Part shown: positions 56,524 to 64,000 of the stretch, piece after piece
How positions within the stretch are numbered: position 1 is the stretch's first letter
Layout: every line of letters begins with the position of its first letter
Assembly: GCF_026151205.1 (NCBI RefSeq)
Contig: NC_087076.1
Coordinates: 16,773,919 to 16,837,918 of the forward strand
Direction of reading: 5' to 3'
From: Bolinopsis microptera
Lineage: Eukaryota; Ctenophora; Tentaculata; Lobata; Bolinopsidae
DNA length: 64,000 bases
Notes under the pieces: model-generated
What the model was told of the DNA's origin: nothing
The model's input: the letters and a program-made list of their open reading frames with translations, nothing else
The model's database searches: none
Translations under genes and position numbers: made by a program

Positions 56524-59500
56524 ATGTTTAGTTTAGCGTTATTTTTCAGTCTGCTCCTTTCGGCCCTGTCCGCGGACAAGCTTAAACTTTCTATCCTCGT
56601 AAGTGAATGTTATGTTTTATACCTTAATTAAGTAAAGTCGGGTATCTGGTTGTAAAAAGTAACCGTTAAAATTGGTTTGAGGATGGCCGGGCCTAATCTA
56701 TCTCGTCCTGTGAATGGTATACGTGCCTTTTTCTGCAACAACACAAGCAACATCTTGCGTCTGGATAACACATTGAGTGTACGATACATGTACTATTTCA
56801 GATGTTCAGGCACGGCGACAGATCAGCTATCGGCATGATACCTAGTGATATTTATAACGTGTCAAGTTGGCCTATGGGCCCTGGCGAACTCACTCCGGTG
56901 CGTAATACTGACGATTACCCTTTATACTTTATTTTAACAACTACTGATGTAGATTGCAATAAATATCCGATCATAATAATATGATATTTTCCTTTATGGA
57001 TAATTTCTTTATATGTAAAAAAGTTTCTGTGATATGAACAAAGGTTATCGATTATCGTAGGTTCGCAAAATCGCCAAGTTTTGTTCTAATCTGCTCTTTT
57101 CATCTTCAGATTGGGATGGAGAACCATTTGCTGAATGGCAAGTTCTTCCGAGCTCGCTACACTGATCCAAAACAGAAAACCTTCCTTGATTTAGACGAGA
57201 ATTATAAATATGGAGAGGTAAGCCTCTTTTAAGGAACCTCAATTTTTACTTGATGAACGTGTTGTTTTAGTCTGAATAAGTATATCAGTATATGTATTAT
57301 GTATCATGCGACATACATGCTGGTTTCAGGGCACTCTTTACACATGTAATAATGTATTGTCTTATAAATGCACATTATAAGAGATTTATAAAACTTAAAT
57401 TATGTACAATTAGTCTAAATTTACCCGAAAAAGTGGCGTTAGCTCATGTATTTTCATGTACATAATATATACATTAAACATGTAACGTACGTGTGTCGTG
57501 TAGCAACATTCAACATATCTGACCTTTTTAGGTGTGTCATTTATGATTTAGGTTATTCTGGTATAACGTTTGAGTATGCGCCTTTAATTTAGGGCCTTAA
57601 AGGAACGACGTTCTATGACTTGGAGGTCCTTGATATCTACCATTCAGTTTATAAGATTACTAGGTCCGGGATATCCTTAAAAGATGACACTCATTGAATT
57701 TGTGTCACACTTGAAAATATATACAAGAATATTACATTTATCTTTCGTTATCTCAGAACTTTTTATTCATTGTGCATACCAAAATCGTAGCTCATCGCTT
57801 GCACAAAAGCTCTTAACAAAATTTTCAGGTGTATGCACGCAGTACGGATAGAGACAGAACCCTAATGAGTGCAGAAAGTATGCTTGCTGGGCTGTTCCCT
57901 CCTAAAGTAAGCTCATTTTCAATTCTGGATTATCCTAGACTTTTCCGTTTCTTTTTAAACACTTTCTTTGATGCAGCATTTTTGTACATTGAAATTAGAT
58001 GCGCTGCACCTTCCCTTCTGACGTCATATCTACGCACGAGCAAGGACCACCCTTTTGAAATCTGCTCTTGAGATCTGTTTGAAAAAATGAAAAGATCTTC
58101 AAAATTGTTTATTAAAATACTGAGCAACTTAGATGCGACATCATGCATCAAATATGATCATAGGCCTTGGAAGCTGAGCACCAATTTGGCCAATTACCAA
58201 ATTAAGGCGTTAATTTTTTTCTTTGTGAGTATTTCAGTATATCAGTATTCAGTATATCAGTATGCCAGTATCTTCGATACAATAGGAACTTTCTGGGCTC
58301 TTCAGGAGACATTTTATGACATGCATAAACCACAATCAATGGTAACCTGATATTTTGCACCGCAATTACTAATTCTGCTGAATCCAGGCGATGTAGAGAT
58401 AAGAAGTTAAACTGCCACTGTTTCAGGAAAATACACTTAACAGCCCCCTTGATGTATGGCAACCTATACCAGTACACACTGTACCGAGGTCTTATGAACC
58501 GGTAAGTTAAAATATCACAAAAAAACAAATAGTAGTAAGCAAATCTCAACATAATATTACACAATAACAACAAAACGAAAGATATTTGAAGAAATGGATC
58601 AATATGGTAGAATAGCTAATATACTTATCTGACTATCAAATCGTGATTTTTTCAGGGTGCAAGCGACTTAATATTATGTTACGAAACTTTTGCTTAAAGT
58701 TTATTTTTAACCCCTGTTCTCTGTCAGATGTTGGACGGAACACCCGATAATTGTGAATACTGGGCCACCAATTTCCCTAAAACTATAAAACAAAACGAAG
58801 AGTTTATATCATTCATGGAAAATCGAACGGTTTGTTGATTATTTCTAAATAATAATATTAAAATTAACAAATATTTGATAATATTAGCTTAATCTTATTT
58901 AGATATAATAGTGTCGAAGGCAGTGGATGGCCAACTTATTAATTTTAGGGCGTATTGCGAATATATTTTACTCGTACAAATAATTTATCAAAGTAGAGTC
59001 ACTCGTTGATTCCCATCAGTATCTCAGTGTGTGTGTATTATTAATCCTGTTTAGGACGTTTCTTGACCTTTTCTTCGCGTTTCCGGAAATCCTGATGCAC
59101 TGAGTTAAAGTAATGTCAAGCTGAGTAGGTATTCAGTCATCCCCTAGAATACCTAGGTGATTAGAATATTTCCACCTCTCATCTGATCTAACACAATGAG
59201 TTAATCATGATCACCTTTTCAATATTATTTGTTTTTATAAAACTTTTAGAGGAAAACAAAATAGAAAGTCAAACTACTTTTAATGTGAGTCTTTTGAGAA
59301 AAAAAGTCTGAAAGTTTCTTTTAAAGAAACGGCTACCGGAAATCAGTTGTCACCTGCTGCTCACGAGTAGCCCTGAAATACTCCTGAACAGTGGGCTTGG
59401 CCCGAGTAAAGGATAAGTACTGACAGAGCTTCAAACGCATCATCAATACTGGACAATGGCACGAATGCCAGAAATGCCACCATGATTCGATACTGTGACC

Positions 59501-62500
59501 ACCATCTCTCTTCAGGGACAAAAGGAAATCGCGGCATGTGCGGAATCGGTCACAAATGTTTCCACATTCTCAACTACTCTGAAACCAGAATGGAAACATT
59601 GCCCCAGAGCCCTTTCTGACACACCAAACTCCCAGGGATACTTCTGGTATCAATACCAATCGATCCCAATCGGTTTTAGCGCAGTACATGGCATTCTAAG
59701 ACAATGTTCATTTCATTCATTCATTCCATGAATCAGGGAAATATTTCACAGGAGGGGCAAATCCAGCTCAGTTCACGAACATATAAAGCCAAAAAACATG
59801 TTTCCAAATCTGTCACAAATGTTTCCACAACCTCGGATTCATCTTCTGGAGTTTTGCCGGATTTTTGCCGGATTTTTGCCGGATTCTTGAATAACGGAAA
59901 TTGTATTGATAAATGTTCTTTAAACTCTTTAAATAGTTAGAGCACTATAATACGGTCAATTTCAGGGAGTATAAAAAAATTTCTTCGTCTGTGAGTGGAG
60001 ATACAAGGTCAAACACAAGAAAATATCTTCATTTGGCTAGAATTTTTGCCGGATTCTTGAATAACGAAAAATTGTATTGATAGATGTTCTTTAAACTCTT
60101 TAAATAGTTAGAGCACTATAATACGGTCAATTTCAGGGAGTATAAAAAAATTTCTTCGTCTGTGAGTGGAGATACAAGGTCAAACACAAGAAAATATCTT
60201 CATTTGGAGATTTGGCCAGAATTTTTGCCGGATTCTTGAATAACGAAAAATTTTATCGATAAATGTTCTTTAAACTCTTCAAATAGTTAGAGCACTATAA
60301 TACGGTCAATTTCAGGGAGTATAAAAAAATTTCTTCGTCTGTGAGTGGAGATACAAGGTCAAACACAAGAAAATATCTTCATTTGGCCAGAATTTTTGCC
60401 GGATTCTTGAATAACGGAAAATTTTATTGATAAATGTTCTTTAAACTCTTCAAATAGTTAGAGCACTATAATACGGTCAATTTCAGGGAGTATAAAAAAT
60501 TTCTTCGTCTGCGAGTGGAGATACAAGGTCAAACACAAGAAAATATCTTCATTTGGCCAGAATTTTTGCCGGATTCTTGAATAACGAAAAATTGTATTGA
60601 TAAATGTTATATAGAATAGAGACTTTAAAATTTAAACTAATTTAAAACTAAGTTTTCAAACCACAAATTTTATTGCTGAAGCAGGAACCTACTGTGTAAA
60701 TTTAATAAGTCTAACATGGTAATAGAGAGATGATGTAAAGTAGGAAATGAAGATATTTTCTTGTGTTTGACCTTGTATCTCCACTCACAGACGAAGAAAT
60801 TTTTTATACTCCCTGAAATTGACCGTATTATAGTGCTCTAACTATTTGAAGAGTTTAAAGAACATTTATCGATACAATTTTTCGTTATTCAAGAATCCGG
60901 CAAAAATTCTGGCCAAATGAAGATATTTTCTTGTGTTTGACCTTGTATCTCCACTCACAGACGAAGAAATTTTTTTATACTCCCTGAAATTGACCGTATT
61001 ATAGTGCTCTAACTATTTGAAGAGTTTAAAGAACATTTATCAATACAATTTTCCGTTACTCAAGAATCCGGCAAAAATTCTGGCCAAATTAAGATATTTT
61101 CTTGTGTTTGACCTTGTATCTCCACTCACAGACGAAGAAATGTTTTTATACTCCCTGAAATTGACCGTATTATAGTGCTCTAACTATTTGAAGAGTTTAA
61201 AGAACATTTATCAATAAAATTTTTCGTTATTCAAGAATCCGGCAAAAATTCTGGCCAAATGAAGATATTTTCTTGTGTTTGACCTTGTATCTCCACTCAC
61301 AGACGAAGAAATGTTTTTATACTCCCTGAAATTGACCGTATTATAGTGCTCTAACTATTTGAAGAGTTTAAAGAACATTTATCAATAAAATTTTTCGTTA
61401 TTCAAGAATCCGGCAAAAATTCTGGCCAAATGAAGATATTTTCTTGTGTTTGACCTTGTATCTCCACTCACAGACGAAGAAATTTTTTTATACTCCCTGA
61501 AATTGACCGTATTATAGTGCTCTAACTATTTGAAGAGTTTAAAGAACATTTATCAATAAAATTTTCCGTTATTCAAGAATCCGGCAAAAATCCTGGCCAA
61601 ATGAAGATATTTTCTTGTGTTTGACCTTGTATCTCCACTCACAGACGAAGAAATTTTTTTATACTCCCTGAAATTGACCGTATTATAGTGCTCTAACTAT
61701 TTGAAGAGTTTAAAGAACATTTATCAATACAATTTTCCGTTATTCAAGAATCCGGCAAAAATTCTGGCCAAATGAAGATATTTTCTTGTGTTTGACCTTG
61801 TATCTCCACTCGCAGACGAAGAAATTTTTTATACTCCCTGAAATTGACCGTATTATAGTGCTCTAACTATTTGAAGAGTTTAAAGAACATTTATCAATAC
61901 AATTTTCCGTTATTCAAGAATCCGGCAAAAATTCTGGCCAAATGAAGATATTTTCTTGTGTTTGACCTTGTATCTCCACTCACAGACGAAGAAATTTTTT
62001 TATACTCCCTGAAATTGACCGTATTATAGTGCTCTAACTATTTGAAGAGTTTAAAGAAAATCTATCAATACGATTTTCTGTTATTCAAGAATCCGGCAAA
62101 AAAATCAGCGCCAAATAACAAAACTTATCCTTGTGTTTCAGGTATTACCTAGTAATCGCTATGTCTATATTACTTCACAGTGGTATATGTGGAAGTTGGT
62201 ATTGTCCTGTTAATATTTGCCGAGTTTTGCGGACAGTTGGCCATGATTTCAAGTGATATTTTGGAAAAGTTTGGGAAATTTGCAGCGCGATTATCCGGCA
62301 AAAATCCGGCAATTCTGGTCTCAAGTACTTCTGGTTTACGTAGCTCGCAATAACACAAAGTAGATTGCGCGCGTAGTAAGCACTCACAGTACGCGCGGCT
62401 ATTCGTTAATTTGATTTATTAGTTCTTCATCGTCGCGTACCTACCTCCAGTTGAGAAGTCCAACTTCCCATCCTTTTGATTTAGGTGAAGAATTCCTTAC

Positions 62501-63326
62501 CCATTCAGGATATAACCAATATTAGTATATTCATCAGTCGATTGTAACTTCGGTTTAAACAGTTCGGTTAAATTATAATTAAAGAAAAGTACTCTCAATA
62601 TGACGTGGTCAATGGTCATTATATTAGAAGATGTGGATCAATTCTGCCTCAGAATGAAATTGCTCAAAGTGAAACTATATATAGTAACACAAGATATAAC
62701 AGTATAATTTAATTTATTTTCTATTCATGCACCCGTAGATATTTACAAATATGGTGTAACTAAACAGTAAACATGCATGCTAATGAGCTAATTACAGAAA
62801 TCTTAGAATTCATATTTCAGCATTTGAGTAAAAAGATCCTTAACATAACCGGAATTGAATACCTATCAGATCAATGGACATTGTTCAAGATTATTACCGC
62901 CGTCCACGATACCCTCTTTTGCGAGGTTCGTAGTCTATCTAATAAGCTAATTACTAATCTAAGTATTCTTATTTCAGCATTTGACTGAAAAGATCCTTAA
63001 CACAACTGGAATTGAATACCAATCGGATCAATGGGAATTGTTCCGCAGTATTGCCAACGTCTACGATACCCTCTTTTGCGAGGTTCGTGGTCTGGTTTTT
63101 TCTAAATTGTCCGGTGCAACCTAGACTTCCCAGACTACACTTTAAAACAGTCAGTAGTATGATAAGTGGACCTTTTGTGATATCCTGCCTTTTCAGAAAA
63201 GTCACAATATGACGTACAAAGATGAGTATGTTAAGACTGGATTGTTTGATTTAGTCACCCCGTACGCTGATATGGATTGGAAAACCTTCGGAATGATGAC
63301 AAACAAAGAAAAGGCTCTTTCTGGAG
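56524..63326 (+). CDS. Histidine acid phosphatase (prostatic/lysosomal type), 3' end off window
   Basis: Branch-2 histidine phosphatase, secreted or lysosomal, hydrolysing phosphomonoesters at acid pH. Exons 56524-56598, 56802-56897, 57110-57217, 57829-57906, 58427-58501, 58728-58829, then 62821-62925 and/or 62978-63082, and 63197-63326; all earlier junctions are phase 0. Exon 1 gives the signal peptide MFSLALFFSLLLSALSAD. Exon 2 has the catalytic RHGDRSA (relatives usually have RHGDRSP). Later motifs are GMENHLLNGKFFRARY, YARSTDRDRTLMSAESMLAG, DVWQPIPVHT, DTLFCE and NKEKALSGG. The downstream His-Asp motif lies outside the window. The 4-kb intron 58830-62820 carries an inverted repeat array. 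Exon 8 may read beyond 63326, since GGEMWSQIVLN resembles the family. Confidence 0.9.
59868..62110. mobile_element. Foldback-like inverted array of about 170-bp units
   Basis: Four to five units in one orientation (59868-60610) face eight units in the opposite orientation (60745-62110) across a spacer of about 135 bp. Each unit contains TTTTTGCCGGATTCTTGAAT, TAGAGCACTATAATACGGTC, AATTTCAGGGAGTATA and GGAGATACAAGGTCAAACAC. Unit starts on the right arm (TTCTTGTGTTTGACC) recur near 60757, 60928, 61100, 61272, 61441, 61611, 61781 and 61951. Long inverted ends built of tandem subunits are typical of foldback elements; no coding sequence is inside. It lies in an acid-phosphatase intron. Confidence 0.88.
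62821..62925 (+). CDS. Acid phosphatase exon 7, first copy
   Basis: 105 bp, 35 residues, phase 0 both ends, between TTTCAG (ending 62820) and GTTCGT. Reads HLSKKILNITGIEYLSDQW to DTLFCE. The shared ending matches the family's D-x-L-x-CE before the next exon. Confidence 0.82.
62978..63082 (+). CDS. Acid phosphatase exon 7, second copy
   Basis: 105 bp, 35 residues, phase 0 both ends, with the same splice-site words as the first copy. 24 of 35 residues are identical to it; changes cluster in the middle and include K to E, L to Q and T to E. Only 52 bp of intron separate the copies. Either copy joins in frame to exons 6 and 8. Confidence 0.82.
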
Positions 63327-63414
63327 GTGAGATGTGGTCACAGATTGTATTAAACCAGAAGCAAACATTCAACATGTTTTGTTTATTTTTTCTGAATATC
63401 TTTTACTGGGTGGT

Positions 63415-63725
63415 AAGGTCAAAAAGATATCGCAGCACGTGCGAAATCGCGATTTTTCCCATTCTCCGGGACAAATCGCGATTTTTACGTTTGCCGTGAC
63501 GAATCACGATTTTTTCAATTCTCCGCGACAAATTGTGCATTTTTCTTTAAATCTGAGGACCAAATTTGCGCACTCTCCTTTAAATCCGAAGGAGAAATAT
63601 AACATTCTTTTATAGGTATATTGAACCAATCACATCCACAGCCTTTCGAATGTAGGTACAGACTTTAGAAGACCGAAAAATATTTTCAGCTCATAATGAC
63701 CAGGGTAGCATGAAACATGAACAAT
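63415..63725 (+). repeat. Dispersed repeat with CGCGACAAATCGCGATTT-like units, copy 2
   Basis: Same order of words as 10875-11210: AATCGCGATTTTT units, ATCTGAGGACCAAATTTGCG, ACCAATCACATCCAC, CGAATGTAGGT and TTCAGCTCATAATGA. It lies just after acid-phosphatase exon 8. Confidence 0.75.
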
Positions 63726-63727
63726 AG

Positions 63728-64000
63728 CGCTCCTACTAAATCGCTCGCCCAAATTTTAAGAAAATTCTTGTGAAAAGGCCCTTTGGGTATGAAATTGATT
63801 TATATCGGTGTATTTTTGGACGCTGATTCATCACCCCCAGGACGTAGGTTAAAAATGCTTCCCTGGAGAGTTATGGGCAAAAAACCGTTTTGGTCACGTG
63901 ACATGCTAGTAAAACATGAATTCGATTGTTTAGGGCTCGGGTTAGGGTTAGGGTTATGGATAGCTTCGGGGTTATGGTTAGGGTTAGGGTTGGGATTAGG
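63728..64000 (+). repeat. Dispersed telomere-motif repeat at the window edge
   Basis: Complement of 47553-47950 and 40660-40700: AATTCTTGTGAAAAGGCCCT, GGTAAAAATGCTTCCCTGGAG-like words, GGTCACGTGAC, then degenerate TTAGGG units ending at the window edge. Because the same block is internal to other copies, this is not a chromosome end. Confidence 0.75.

Noticed and set aside
59868-62110. Regularly spaced repeats considered as a CRISPR array
   Set aside because: Units are about 170 bp, nearly identical throughout without unique spacers, and in inverted orientation in an animal intron.
63930-64000. Right edge considered as a telomere
   Set aside because: TTAGGG units are degenerate and the same block with flanks occurs at internal sites (40655 and 47553).

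Overview
The window is animal nuclear DNA: intron-rich, AT-rich, with modular extracellular domains (SRCR, thrombospondin type 1, hemopexin, metzincin), a peroxisomal-type HSDL2, RTE and Gypsy retrotransposons, and TTAGGG-like motifs inside dispersed repeats. An invertebrate is certain. A non-bilaterian (cnidarian or sponge) would fit the SRCR/TSP1 proteins and compact genes, but the phylum cannot be fixed from sequence alone.

Layout. (1) 1-1.84 kb, minus strand: start of a secreted SRCR/TSP1 protein gene running off the left edge, with a huge CCCTCT-repeat first intron. (2) 3.16-10.7 kb, minus: an eight-exon matrix metalloproteinase. All exon phases agree from the cysteine switch to the last hemopexin cysteine. 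It has a one-base frame break at the cysteine switch and an unusual domain inserted before the furin site. Its introns hold an RTE element, a 606-bp TA-flanked palindromic MITE and a hairpin repeat. (3) 10.8-12.5 kb: poly-G, dispersed repeats and a LINE 3' fragment. (4) 12.7-16.93 kb, minus: clean 3' half of a second SRCR/TSP1-type gene, with a double TSP1 exon, eight tandem 162-bp cysteine-rich exons and a terminal exon. (5) About 16.93-29.05 kb: sequence with pervasive homopolymer errors. It can still be aligned by eye to the gene start at 1-3 kb and holds about seven SRCR/TSP1 units of about 848 bp. This is most likely the unpolished 5' half of the gene in (4). (6) 29.05-49 kb: repeat-rich, with 134 consecutive C, a dispersed family carrying telomere-like motifs, and a very young Gypsy element (31983-40606, minus; LTRs differ at one of 691 positions). 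(7) 49.7-63.3 kb, plus: HSDL2 (7 exons), a four-TM protein, a NATD1-like acetyltransferase, and a histidine acid phosphatase that runs past the window. The phosphatase holds a foldback-like inverted array in an intron and a tandemly duplicated exon.

The points most worth following are the metalloproteinase prodomain insertion, the identical-length tandem exon array, the Gypsy gag/pro frameshift signal, the duplicated phosphatase exon separated by only 52 bp, and the foldback array. Region 5 should not be interpreted at base level until it is resequenced. Intron-exon limits were derived by hand from GT/AG sites, phase continuity and family knowledge; no database search was run.
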